Of a stretch of DNA of 64,000 nt, positions 21,125 to 28,678 are shown piece after piece. A model generated the notes under the pieces. The model saw only the letters and a program-made list of their open reading frames with translations. It was not told the DNA's origin and ran no database searches. Location: positions 20,913,407 through 20,977,406 of the forward strand of contig NW_025336481.1 of NCBI RefSeq assembly GCF_004798865.1, written 5' to 3'. The first letter of the stretch is position 1. The number at the start of each line of letters is the position of its first letter. The position numbers and the translations under genes were made by a program. Source of the DNA: Varanus komodoensis. Its lineage: Eukaryota > Chordata > Lepidosauria > Squamata > Varanidae.

Positions 21125-23539
21125 AAATATTATACACACACATATATAAAGGAAAGGAAAGGAGGTCAGAACAAAGTGTAGGGAGAAAAGGGAAGAGGCC
21201 ACAATCCAGAGAACCCACAACTGGTTAGATAAGCTGGATGAGTCAAAACAAGTCAAGGAGGAGGTTCACTTAACATGAGAATCCATGGTGAAATCTTACC
21301 ATTGTGGGTCTGTTGTAGCATCAAAACCCAGTTCTGGACTTCCTTCATGGTATGATGGAAAGAACCACCTATTTTAAGGTTTCCACACTTCACTATGGCT
21401 TTTCAGTCATCTGGACCCAGGATTGCCATTTTACCATTGTTGGTATGGAAGCACCATAGGGTCCCCTGGCTGTGGAAATGGCCACTTCTAGCATTCAGTC
21501 TCCTTGATGTTTTATCTTACAGTTTTAGGTTTGTAAACCATCCAAAGAGCTTTGGCTTTGGGACAGTATGAAAATGTAATAAATAAATTTCAATCAAATT
21601 TTCCAGATTACAAGATTGGGTTTTTTAACCCTGTTCACTTTTGTCTTGAAGGGACCCCAGAAAGCCCTGATATGGACTGTGAGCAGGGCAGGTTCAGGCT
21701 TGGGAGGGCCCTGCGCCCCCTGCAGACTCCTCTGCTGATGACCTTATCAGGTGGTGGCACTCCTCCCAGCAGCGCTGGCAACTGCCATTTCAGATTTCCA
21801 GCAATACCCCAGGGCAATGTATGTCCAATGCGCCAAAGGACTGTCGAAAATATTAAATGATGGTTTGTAGCTACCTAGTGAGGTGCCCCATCGCAAACAA
21901 GCTTCTTGGCACATCGGCAGCTGCCTCAAAATACCATGTGACCACACTGGCTTTGAATGTGAGAAATGGCCTTCAGAAAACAGGCTGAGAAGAAACAAAA
22001 ATAACTTTGTGTATTCAAGGTTATTTTGGGGTCAATGCTGTCATGTTCTGGAACTGGAAATTGTGCTGTGGATATGCAAGAGCCTTAGTTGTCCATTAAG
22101 GGCTGGGTGACATTAAGATATCACACTATACCCTTATTTTACCATTCATACTTAGAAAAGTAACATGCTTATACCAGATAACAGTTTGCCATAGATGGAA
22201 ATGATTGTTGTTTAAACTCCCCTTCTTATTATACACAATTACAAAATGGTTATGCCCAAGTGCTGGCATAAGAGTGCCGGCTAGTGCAAATTTCAAATAT
22301 ATTCCTGTAGCTGAGCAGTCTTAACAGACCTGGAAGAATCCAATGACAGCCACCTCAGCCGTATCAATGAATGCCGCCGTGACTGCAACATCCTCCAAAA
22401 GCTCCGGACTCTTCCTAGAATTGGTGGTGCCTGAGGAAAAACAACAGCATGACCAGCATCCTTTTAGAGCCATTTCTGCACAGCCACACAGCTGCCCCTC
22501 CCGCAATGAACGGATCAGCAAACCTTTCAAGGGCTGAACAAGTTGTCTTTGCATATATTTGCTTGTTGCACGGGCCTAACTTTCCTGTTGGGAAAAATTC
22601 ACTCACTCTGTCACTACTCAACTTTAAGATTTATGGACAAGGACCTGACCTGAAATGAGATCTGCCAGGGCATAGGGCAGAGCTTTTCTCAGTTGTGGGA
22701 ATATCAAGTACAGGACTCACTCCCCAAGGCTGGCCCACATCAGCCTCAGTTTTCAGGCAGCTGGGGAGACTTAAAGCTTTCTTATTGATGAGCAGAGATG
22801 GCTTTACAGAACTGATCAGATACACTCCAAGCCTTGATCATGATTGATAGATGTTCACAGAGACTACTTATTCTTTTAGATTTCATAAATGTCTTTTTTT
22901 CTCAACTATATTACTAAGATTCTTAGTGTGCTCTCTCATAATGGAGTCAGGAAGGCTGTTTTAAGGGTTCCATAACAAATAGTAATTTGGAATTATGAAA
23001 TAAAAACTAATTTGGTCCTTGCCAGTTTCAACTGTTCACAAACCTAAAAGTGACCAGCCTATAAGAATCTGTCTCTTTTGAGTGCAGGATCATCCAGGGG
23101 AAAACATACCTTCCCACACATAGTAATGGGAAGCATCCTTCACTTTTCCTGGAGGATGCTTCCCAAATTCCCATTTACTGAGAGGTACATTGCTTCAGAT
23201 AGCATTGTGTACTACAATCTAGGTCAATCTTCCCCAATGTGCTGACCTCCAGATGTATTTGACTCCAACTCCTATCATCTCCAGTCGATAACCCCATTGG
23301 CTAGGAATGATGAAAGATTTAATCCAACAAGCCCAGAGGGCACTACGTTGGGTCAGAATGATTGGACCTCCTCTATTTGCTGATCCACATGGTTTCCTGG
23401 ACCATTCACCACCTCTTTGTTAGAAAATTCAGGACACTGCTCTCTTACCTTCTGATGTAGGCTTCTTCTCAGCATATCCCAGGTAGAACACCCAGCAGAG
23501 AAGAAATAGAAGGAAACCCTGTGATATAGAGTTTGACAT
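827..23539 (-). CDS. ERP27: ERP27, endoplasmic reticulum protein 27 (spliced, 3'-partial)
   Basis: This is a spliced minus-strand gene. The coding exons are 23449-23539, 22330-22430, 13725-13862, 9067-9183, 5849-5974 and 827-1024; together they encode 257 residues with matching phases and GT/AG borders throughout. Human ERP27 is about 273 residues, so only the short last exon with the KVEL-like ER-retention tail is missing, and it should lie left of position 1. The family is a PDI relative with two thioredoxin-like domains (b and b') and no CXXC active site, and none is seen here. It binds unfolded client proteins and recruits ERp57 in the ER lumen. Visible landmarks are an N-terminal signal peptide, TAEVAVIGFFQ, SHYNITTNTVSLFR with an N-glycosylation sequon, VTEYNPVTVIGLF and KKSQLPALAAYHT. 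Identification is by remembered similarity to human ERP27 and by the neighbour ARHGDIB. Confidence 0.93.
3303..3402. other. Assembly gap of exactly 100 N
   Basis: There are 100 undetermined bases inside ERP27 intron 5. The round size suggests a gap of unknown true length. No ERP27 exon is missing here, because exons 5 and 6 join in phase across it. Confidence 0.98.
3540..3860. mobile_element. Palindromic MITE-like element(s)
   Basis: GGGTTCAGACAACATGATAA occurs twice, near 3547 and 3750, about 203 bp apart. Between them are internal inverted segments such as ATGAACAACCCA and TGGGTTGTTCAT. Related GTTCAGACAAC or GTTTAGACAAC sequence recurs near 42717 and 63719. The pattern fits a short non-autonomous DNA transposon family. 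Confidence 0.5.
4150..4480 (-). repeat. Unclassified dispersed repeat, copy 1
   Basis: Read on the minus strand, it shares the string GTGGGCAAAATGCCAGCT and flanking words (TCAGATGCAAC, GGGCTCC/GGGCCTCC) with 42200-42490, which is on the plus strand. No coding capacity or termini are recognised. Confidence 0.5.
5551..5815 (-). mobile_element. CR1 LINE 3' fragment
   Basis: Its plus-strand left edge TTAGAAACATAGAAACAGAA is the reverse complement of a CR1-type 3' tail (TTTCTATGTTTCTAA). The body includes CTTGAACACC, GGAAGCTCATTC and ATCAGGAAGAACTTCCT, typical of CR1 3' ends. It ends about 35 bp from the ERP27 exon 5 donor. Confidence 0.75.
5849..5974 (-). CDS. ERP27: ERP27 coding exon 5
   Basis: The exon is 126 bp (42 codons), between TTCTGGCAG| and AAG|GTAAGTC. 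It opens the b' domain with TVIGLFDSAIETHLLLFTDK and ends KYRKAATLFQGK. Human ERP27 has TVIGLFNSVIQIHLLLIMNK and RYQKAAKLFQGK. A CR1 LINE end lies only about 35 bp downstream of the donor (5551-5815). Confidence 0.92.
5975..9066. other. ERP27 intron 4
   Basis: Apart from an A-run near 6646 and simple AT-rich stretches, no repeat family or exon is recognised. Open frames here carry no familiar protein. Confidence 0.5.
9067..9183 (-). CDS. ERP27: ERP27 coding exon 4
   Basis: The exon is 117 bp (39 codons), with acceptor TTGCTTCAG| and donor GTG|GTAATG. It encodes the end of the first thioredoxin-like domain and the linker to the second: an acidic stretch, then GIDATKLIRFVRIHELHWV and TEYNPV. 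Human ERP27 has SIDATKLSRFIEINSLHMVTEYNPV here. Too divergent to be called from open frame length alone, it was found by similarity and phase. Confidence 0.9.
9184..13724. other. ERP27 intron 3
   Basis: Contains one SINE (13165-13396). The rest of the intron shows no exon with acceptable splice sites and no recognised element. A purine-rich, GGCAGAAAGGG-type stretch lies near 12010-12065. Confidence 0.5.
13165..13396 (-). repeat. tRNA-derived SINE, near full length
   Basis: Read on the minus strand, it has TGTTGGACTGGGAC, then GGGTTCTAGTCCCCACTCAG (B box), CTCACTGGGTGAC and CAGCCTAACCTACCTCACA, then GAGAATAAAATGG, ending in GGGATATAAATACAA. It is the best-preserved single copy of the family in the window. 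Confidence 0.8.
13725..13862 (-). CDS. ERP27: ERP27 coding exon 3
   Basis: The exon is 138 bp, exactly 46 codons, flanked by CCTTCAG| and AAG|GTAGGT. It encodes the middle of the b domain, including FGFCNSSEVLSHYNITTNTV; the human counterpart reads FGISTDSEVLTHYNITGNTI. Two N-glycosylation sequons (NSS and NIT) are visible. The cysteine in FGFC is not part of a CXXC motif. Confidence 0.92.
14530..14768 (-). mobile_element. CR1 LINE 3' fragment
   Basis: It starts with AAATCATAGAATAGTAGAGT, the reverse complement of the CR1 terminus ACTCTACTATTCTATGATT, and continues through GCAGGACTC, CATCCAGCTGTCT and TTTTCCCCTGATGT, as CR1 3' ends do. Confidence 0.8.
14769..14928 (+). mobile_element. CR1 LINE 3' fragment, opposite orientation
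   Basis: It contains TGGGAGGTGGTTGAGGCCCC, CATGCACATGGTGGGCAAGC and GGGGGTCAGACTAGATGG, ending in CTGTTTCTCAGTTTCTA. The same subfamily appears at 53515-53663 and, reversed, at 5551-5815. It abuts the opposite-strand CR1 at 14530-14768. Confidence 0.75.
14930..15298 (+). mobile_element. L2-like LINE 3' end
   Basis: A decayed frame reads similar to FS-AA-QLWNELPKEV, matching the C-terminus FSAVAPKLWNALPREV of the long LINE at 54671-57722. A 3' UTR-like tail follows, ending GGTATAAAAATGAAATAAAC. A (TG)n tract sits inside it near 15210. Confidence 0.65.
15876..16050. mobile_element. MITE-like fragment
   Basis: It holds GGGCAGGGCCTGCCCTATCA, TTAGGCAGAGTACGGTGG and, further on, GGAGGCACTTGCAAGATGC. 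These words are familiar from short DNA elements of reptile genomes. No clean target duplication was found, so boundaries are approximate. Confidence 0.35.
16805..18090 (+). repeat. 178-bp tandem satellite, about 7.2 copies
   Basis: The word TTTTTCTAACCCTAACCCTA recurs with its CTAACC at 17011, 17189, 17367, 17545, 17723, 17901 and 18079, a spacing of exactly 178 bp each time; a slightly mutated first copy is at 16834. Each monomer also has CCAACCATCAAAATCATGCC-type sequence, ACACCTCGTTTTT, CTGGTGCACACCCCT and CATTGAAAA. No length change has occurred across six periods. Frames on either strand are open but shift from monomer to monomer, since 178 is not a multiple of three, so it is not treated as coding. 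Confidence 0.97.
18091..18195 (+). repeat. Second copy of the hAT-like left end
   Basis: CAGTGATGGTGAATCTTTTA and the following ~100 bp (CAAACTGCAACCCACAACCC, ACTTATTTAT, GTGTCAACACTGC) repeat the sequence at 16706-16804. It starts directly after the last CTAACCCTAACC of the satellite. Confidence 0.85.
18234..18275 (+). repeat. (TG)n(TATG)n microsatellite
   Basis: A run of about 14 TG units passes into TATG/TATA repeats, inside the right part of the hAT-like element. Confidence 0.95.
19064..19281 (-). repeat. tRNA-derived SINE, diverged
   Basis: The minus strand starts GCCAGTGTGGCATAATGTGC and continues AGAGTGTTGGCCTGGCAC, the A-box half of the window's SINE. The far end reads into a GGATGGCATGCAAATACAAT tail. 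The middle is more diverged than at 13165-13396. Confidence 0.7.
21061..21150 (+). repeat. (TA)n(TG)n(TA)n compound microsatellite
   Basis: TATATATG precedes about 13 TG units, then TATATATATATA and a mirrored ACACACA stretch near 21133. The ends are partly self-complementary. Confidence 0.95.
22330..22430 (-). CDS. ERP27: ERP27 coding exon 2
   Basis: The acceptor is TTTTTCCTCAG| at 22431 and the donor is CCAG|GTCTG at 22329. The exon supplies the start of the b domain, ending ATEVAVIGFFQ-like: here TAAFIDTAEVAVIGFFQ, next to human EFIAATEVAVIGFFQ. It enters in phase 1 and leaves in phase 0. Confidence 0.9.
22431..23448. other. ERP27 intron 1
   Basis: This is a 1.0-kb intron between the signal-peptide exon and the b-domain exon. 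It contains a decayed palindromic MITE-like copy (23226-23350). Nothing else is recognised. Confidence 0.6.
23226..23350. mobile_element. Palindromic MITE-like copy A
   Basis: CCCAATGTGCTGACCTCCAG, ATGTATTTGACTCCAACTCC and TATCATCTCCAG are followed by the decayed inverse (GATGAAAGATTTAATCCAAC, GAGGGCACTACGTTGGG). It has the same layout as copies at 33939-34053, 34484-34620 and 46030-46130. Confidence 0.6.
23449..23539 (-). CDS. ERP27: ERP27 coding exon 1 (signal peptide)
   Basis: The exon encodes 30 residues plus one base. It starts MSNSISQG and runs into a hydrophobic core, FLLFLLCWVFYLGYA, which is a clear signal peptide for ER entry. The donor is AAG|GTAAGAG and leaves phase 1, which fits the next exon. 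The ATG at 23539 is the first one upstream of the hydrophobic stretch. Confidence 0.9.
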
Positions 23540-23705
23540 TGCTTTGGTAGCTTTCCCCCTTGCTAAGCGTCCTGCTTTGAGCTTTCAAACTGACTTCTAC
23601 AACTATCACTTAATCAGATGTGACAACTTCTAAGGCTGTGGGATCAAAACACCTGGGAATAGGAAAACATTCCAGTACTTTCTGAGATAATGGACTTGTG
23701 GGGAC

Positions 23706-23744
23706 CAAAGCTCCCAGTGGTTTCTTTCTTCTTTTTATAGAATA
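23706..23744 (-). promoter_or_regulatory. ERP27: Candidate TATA box / core promoter of ERP27
   Basis: On the minus strand CTATAAAAAG lies at 23731-23740, about 195 bp upstream of the ERP27 start codon. A start site about 30 bp downstream would give a 5' leader of about 170 nt with no splice needed. No CpG island is present. The call rests on motif and position only. Confidence 0.3.
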
Positions 23745-25141
23745 GATTCTTCATTTCGTCAGCAATAGTCCTCTTTTTCAGCACTATCAATATGGCACAA
23801 AAACAGCACCATTTAGGTAAGAAAGAGGGACTCCCTACCCTTTCTGTGTTTTTCCTTGATCTCTCTTTACTGGGCACTCTAGGTTGGGTAGTGCTCCCAC
23901 CAAAACCACTTTTCTCCTAGCATTTATTCAGTTAAAGAAATCTCAATGGATCAACTGTATGGATTAAATCTATATAAATAATATGAAAGGTGTATATATG
24001 AAGAAAAAGACTCCTGCTGTGTGGCATGGATGTGCTTTGTTTTCAAAGAAGCATTATCCCATGTAGATAGGCATGTTCTCAGAAGTGGTGTTCTTCCCTC
24101 TCCCTCACACAAGAAAAGAACGCTGAAAGGAAGTGAATATGCCTCAAAGAGGGGTAGCAACATGAGGACTGCATGCACCCCTCCCCCGCACCAGGGTTCT
24201 GTGACCCTCTCTGAGTCCTTTGCCTCTGTGGCACACCCTGCACTCCTGCTGCATCACCAGATTCCCAATCAAACCATACTCCACCCCAGCATCTGGCCAA
24301 ACAACTGTTTAGTGGACTATAGCAATGTGGTTTTTCCTGCATCTGAATTCAAACCTGGGAATGTCAACTTACTCCCCTCCACACTAAAATATTCCATTTT
24401 TCTAGAGGATCTCTTTTGTCACTTTATTTAGCCTCTCCTCTAACTTGCCATTCCCCTTGCCACTCCCTTTTCTGTGATTACAGGTTTACATAAGGTGGTG
24501 TGTGTGTGGTCCCATAGTAATGATTTCCATCTACAAGAGAGAACAAAAAAAGTATGGGCAATTTTCCATGGAAGCTTTATTCAGTGAATTAATTCTGTAG
24601 TTATAAAAAGATCAGTATATTGCCAGCTTGTGATTGTTTACAAATATAACACATATTTAAAACACTATAACAATTAGGTATGGCATCTGGATGTTTAAAA
24701 TGCATGGCTGCCCAAATTTGCTCCACTGTTAGCATGACTTCCCTATCTATGGACTGAACCAGAGAAAAACAACCCTATATACTGATGTGAACCTGCCCAG
24801 AATCTGATTCTCCCAGCAGAATCTGTTTCTCAGTGGTGATTCCCACTGCCTAAGACAATTACCAGGTGGAAAGGAGGGAGAAAGGAAGCAAGGTCAGCAT
24901 CAGTTTTGTAGAGAAGCCAGCTCATTAGGCTCCTCCTTCCATCAGCTGTCCCCTGGCAGCAGCCGCCCCATCAGGCTGCAGAGAGAAACAAGGGAAGCGG
25001 ACCATTCCATCAGCTCTGTGAACACACCAGCAATTTCAGGCCCTTCACTCCTTGAACTATTCATTTCAGCTGATCACGATAAGAATGTTATATTAAATAT
25101 AAATTATATATGTTTATATAAATTATATCATATACATTATA
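23745..25141. other. Intergenic DNA between ERP27 and ARHGDIB (part)
   Basis: No gene is recognised here. Positions 25081-25145 are a very AT-rich, partly palindromic TATATAAATTATAT stretch just before the LINE at 25142. Confidence 0.5.
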
Positions 25142-26805
25142 TAAAGGAGTACTTAAAGAGATTGAAGAGAAGTTGAATGATTTTGTTCCCTCTGTCTTCA
25201 TTTCAGAAGACAGGGCAGATTCCTATTCCCGAATTTATGCATTCTGCAAGTGAGTTTGAGGAATTAAGGCAGATTGCAGTGACAAAAGATGAAATTCTCA
25301 ACCTTTACTGACAAAGTGAAACTGAATAAATCACCAGGCCCAGATAGTATCCATGTTAGGGTTCTTACAGAGCTCATATATGAAATGGCTAAGCTTCTTG
25401 CCAAAATATGTAATATGCCCCTAAGATCAATCTTTGTACCAGAGGTTTGGAGAATGGCAAATGCAACACCAATTCTTAAAAATGGATCTGAGGGGATCTA
25501 GAGAAAGGGTTAGTTTAACATCTATTCTGAATAAAGTAATTGAAAGCATTTTTAATGATAGAATCAGTAACCACAGAGAGGGACAAGCTCTACTGAAAAA
25601 GAATCAATATGGCTTTTGCAAATGTGAGGCATGTCTCACTAACCTTTTACAATTCTTTGGAAGTGTCATAGAACTCTAATTACCCCTATTCATATATCCA
25701 AGCATGAGAACAAGTGAAAATCGGTAGACAATGTTTGCTCAGACTTCCAAAGGGCTTTTGGGGTTCCACAGGATTCTGAATGAGGACCAATGAATTTCAA
25801 CCTATTCATAAAATAAGCAGTGAAGTGGCCAGGTTTGCTGAGACACCAAACTATTTATGGTTGTTAAAACCAAAAGGAATCATAAAGTGCTCCAAAGGGA
25901 TCTCTTCAAGCTGAAAGAATTGGCATCAAATTGACCAATGCAGTGCAGTAAAAGCAAGTGTAATGTAATGCATGTGGGAACAAAATGCCTCAACTTCTAG
26001 TATAGGCTGATGGGATCTGAGCTAGCAGTGACTGATGAAGAGAGAGATACTGGGGTGGTGGTTGGCAGCTCAATGAAAAAGACCCAATGTGCAGCTGCTA
26101 TGCAAAAGGCAAGCTCCATGTTAGGCATAATTAGGAAGGAACTGAAAATAAAAAAGGCCAAGATTGTACTCCCCTTATACAAATTTTTGGAGCAACCACA
26201 CAGTTCTAGTTGTTGTACCTAAAAAGGGGGATTATTGAGTTGGCAATAGTGCACAGAAGGGCAACTAAAATGATCAAGGGGTTGGAGAAATTCCCCTGTG
26301 AGGAAGCTAGAGCAACTGGGATTGTTTAGCTTGGAAAAGGACAAATAAGGGGAGCCATGATAGAAGGTGTTTAGAATTATGCACGGTATGGAGAAAGCAA
26401 GGAGGGAGACATTTTTCTCTTTCTTCCATAATACCAGAACCTTGGACCATCCCAAGAAGGTAAGTGGTGGGAGATTCAGGACAGACAAAAGAAAGTTCTC
26501 TTCATACAGCACATAAATTATGAAATTCACTGCCCCCAGAAATGGGCAGTGATGGGCACCTATTTGGATGGCTTTAAACGGGAATGGCAACTGTATAAAG
26601 AAGGCTATCAATCACTATTAGCCTTGCTGGCTAAGTTCTACCTCCATTATCAGAGGCAGCATGCTGCGTATACCAGAGCAGGTAGCACTCTTGTACCCAT
26701 CCTGCTTGAGGGAGCCAGTGAGCAGCTGGCTTGCCCTGGTGCAAATGGAATGCTATAGTGGATGGACCACTGGTCTGACCCAGCATGCTTTTTCTTATGA
26801 CTTAT
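25142..26805 (+). mobile_element. CR1/L3-clade LINE, truncated and decayed
   Basis: Broken reverse transcriptase frames are visible. These are SPGPDSIHVRVLTELIYEMA and VPEVWRMANATPILKNG, then VSLTSILNKVIESIF and LKKNQYGFCKCEACLTNLL, which match the CR1-group pattern (KSPGPDGI, NYRPVSL, QxGFRKGRSC). The 3' part reads on to a typical end, GGTCTGACCCAGCATGC, near 26773-26789. The copy lacks the 5' half, including the endonuclease. It has several stops and frameshifts, so it is old. Confidence 0.75.
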
Positions 26806-27944
26806 GCTCCAATTTTGTAATTAAGCACTAGAGAGTGTTTGCTTCGCTCCAGCCCACCCGTCCCTCACAGGTTGGGTTTGTTTTTGTTTTTCTGGTGTCA
26901 TACCTTATACATTATAAGCCTGAAGTCAGGGGTTTCTGTACTGATTTCTGTAAGCCACTCAGGGAGCTCTTTTGGCTGAAGAGCTAGGTAAAAATGCCTC
27001 ACATAAAGAACTAAAGATCTAATTGCACATTACGTAGAGAGATTTCATACATCCACTTTTAAAGAAACAACTGCCTAAATATGTGTTTTCGCCTATTGTC
27101 CAGTTAAGATGATACATTCTATAGGAGCATCAACCCCCACCCACTGGATCAGAACAGACTAATATCCTTAGAACCAGTTCATCACCACCTTGACTATACT
27201 TCCAGCCTTACTTCTTCTACATTATCTTGCCACTCCAACACTGTCCTGCCTGTTTAATAAACTGCATGCACTCTGGGCAAGGGCAGTGTCACATCTAAGT
27301 TCTATACAAAACTGTGACAATCAGACTTCAGGCTTCTGAGATAAACTCTGATTCCTTTTCCTACCCCAAGATCCAACAACCAGAGCTGTAGAAAGGCATG
27401 ACTTGCAATTAGAGAATTCTGAGTCCTGGAAATAGTTTCCTATACAAAACTGAAACTGAACAGAACACAGTCCTTCCAAACAAAAACCTACTCCTAGTTG
27501 TTCCAGGCTTTTGTAATTTCAGTGGCATCATATTTGCATGTGTGTGGTGGGGTGGGGGGGACGTAACTTAGTTAAAATTACTTTAGAATTTGATATCAGA
27601 AATATCTACCAGACTACTTTATGTCACCCAAGGACCTACCTTTTGCTCACCTAACTATAAGCCCCATTCAGAGTCTAAGCACTCAGTATATGTTATGCCA
27701 TAAAGGTTTAACATTTCAAGGTAAGAAGCCTGGAAGTACACAATATTGCCCAGAGGAAAGCTATCTCCCTTCACCCAATCACTAAATGTTGATTTCCGCT
27801 TGGACAGGTTAACAACTTATATGTGAAATAAAGTGTTTGGATCAGTTTTTGCCACTTACTGAAGATCTGCATCAGCTTGATCCTCTGCAGGTACCAAGGA
27901 CAGAACAAGTCACTGTACTGAAGAAACATGGAAGGCTCACGCAG
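26806..27944. other. Intergenic DNA downstream of ARHGDIB
   Basis: A short LINE or SINE tail-like piece lies near 26940-27005 (TGTAAGCCACTCAGGGAGCT). The rest shows no recognised feature up to the probable end of the ARHGDIB 3' UTR. Confidence 0.4.
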
Positions 27945-28478
27945 AAGCTAAGGACAAGACTGGCTTTATTTTCAAAGACACTGAAATCTTTACAGGCCAG
28001 GGCAGGTACTGCATCTCCTGTTACTGTTAAAGGCAAGGTTTCCAAATGCAGTTTTGGGAATTACATCCCCCCAAAGTTTAAATGAAATAGAATCCACTCA
28101 TAGGCAAAGATGTTTTCAGTGAATGCAGGCTCCAAGGAGAAAAGGATAATAGCTATATACCTTTAGGTGCGGACAACCTATCTGCCCCGATAGTAACAGG
28201 GTTGAGTTAGCATCATCCTAGCAAAGGCACTTCAAGGACTGATCCTGTGCAAGCAGAGAGATGGTGTGTCCCATTTTAATTCCTTGTGATTGTATTTCAG
28301 TGTAGCACCAGGAGAGACAGAGTCTGTCCAAAGGCCTGTGTTAACAGAATTTCTTGTGACAATAAATGGCCAGGTGGGTTGTGTGGAAGAAGCATGGCAT
28401 GCAGGTGCCAGAGACTGGCACGCCTGAAATACAGCGCAAGTGGCAGGAGAAAGTAAAGAGAAGGAAATTAGGTGGAAC
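27945..28478 (-). other. ARHGDIB: Probable ARHGDIB 3' untranslated region
   Basis: This follows the ARHGDIB stop. The first clear minus-strand AATAAA is at 27965-27970, followed by a T/G-containing stretch (GTCTTGTCC), which suggests a 3' UTR of about 0.5 kb. The cleavage position is an estimate, and no transcript evidence is available here. Confidence 0.5.
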
Positions 28479-28678
28479 TCAATCTGTCCACTCCTTCTTA
28501 ATGGCCAAATTCCACTCCCAAGTGAGATGGTCATGCTTGTCGTCATCAGTAAAGAAGGACTTGTTGCGGTAGTTTCCTCGAGCCATCATGCCTTTGGGTG
28601 CCTCCTCAAGAGGTGTCATGAATTCATATTCTTCTGGTCGTGGCCCATAGCTGCCCACCATGAATGTAGCTTTGTCCA
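28479..28678 (-). CDS. ARHGDIB: ARHGDIB last coding exon
   Basis: The acceptor is CTCTCCTAG|TGG. The exon encodes (V)[19 protein letters not shown], then [35 protein letters not shown] and [10 protein letters not shown], with the stop TGA at 28479-28481. It is nearly identical to the human C-terminus, the most conserved part of the RhoGDI fold. Confidence 0.97.

Larger units (their letters stand above)
13863..22329. other. ERP27 intron 2 and its contents
   Basis: This is the largest ERP27 intron, 8.5 kb. It holds back-to-back LINE ends (14530-15298), a MITE-like fragment (15876-16050), the hAT-like element with a satellite array (16706-18521), a SINE (19064-19281) and TG/TA microsatellites. 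The remaining stretches, including 19.3-21.0 and 21.2-22.3 kb, show nothing I can name. Confidence 0.6.

Noticed and set aside
25997-26758. Short open frames on both strands as separate genes
   Set aside because: They lie inside the decayed CR1-clade LINE and match its 3' region.
27837-28085. Plus-strand 82-codon frame as a gene antisense to ARHGDIB
   Set aside because: It overlaps the probable 3' UTR and polyadenylation signal of ARHGDIB, has no similarity to a known protein and no splice context.
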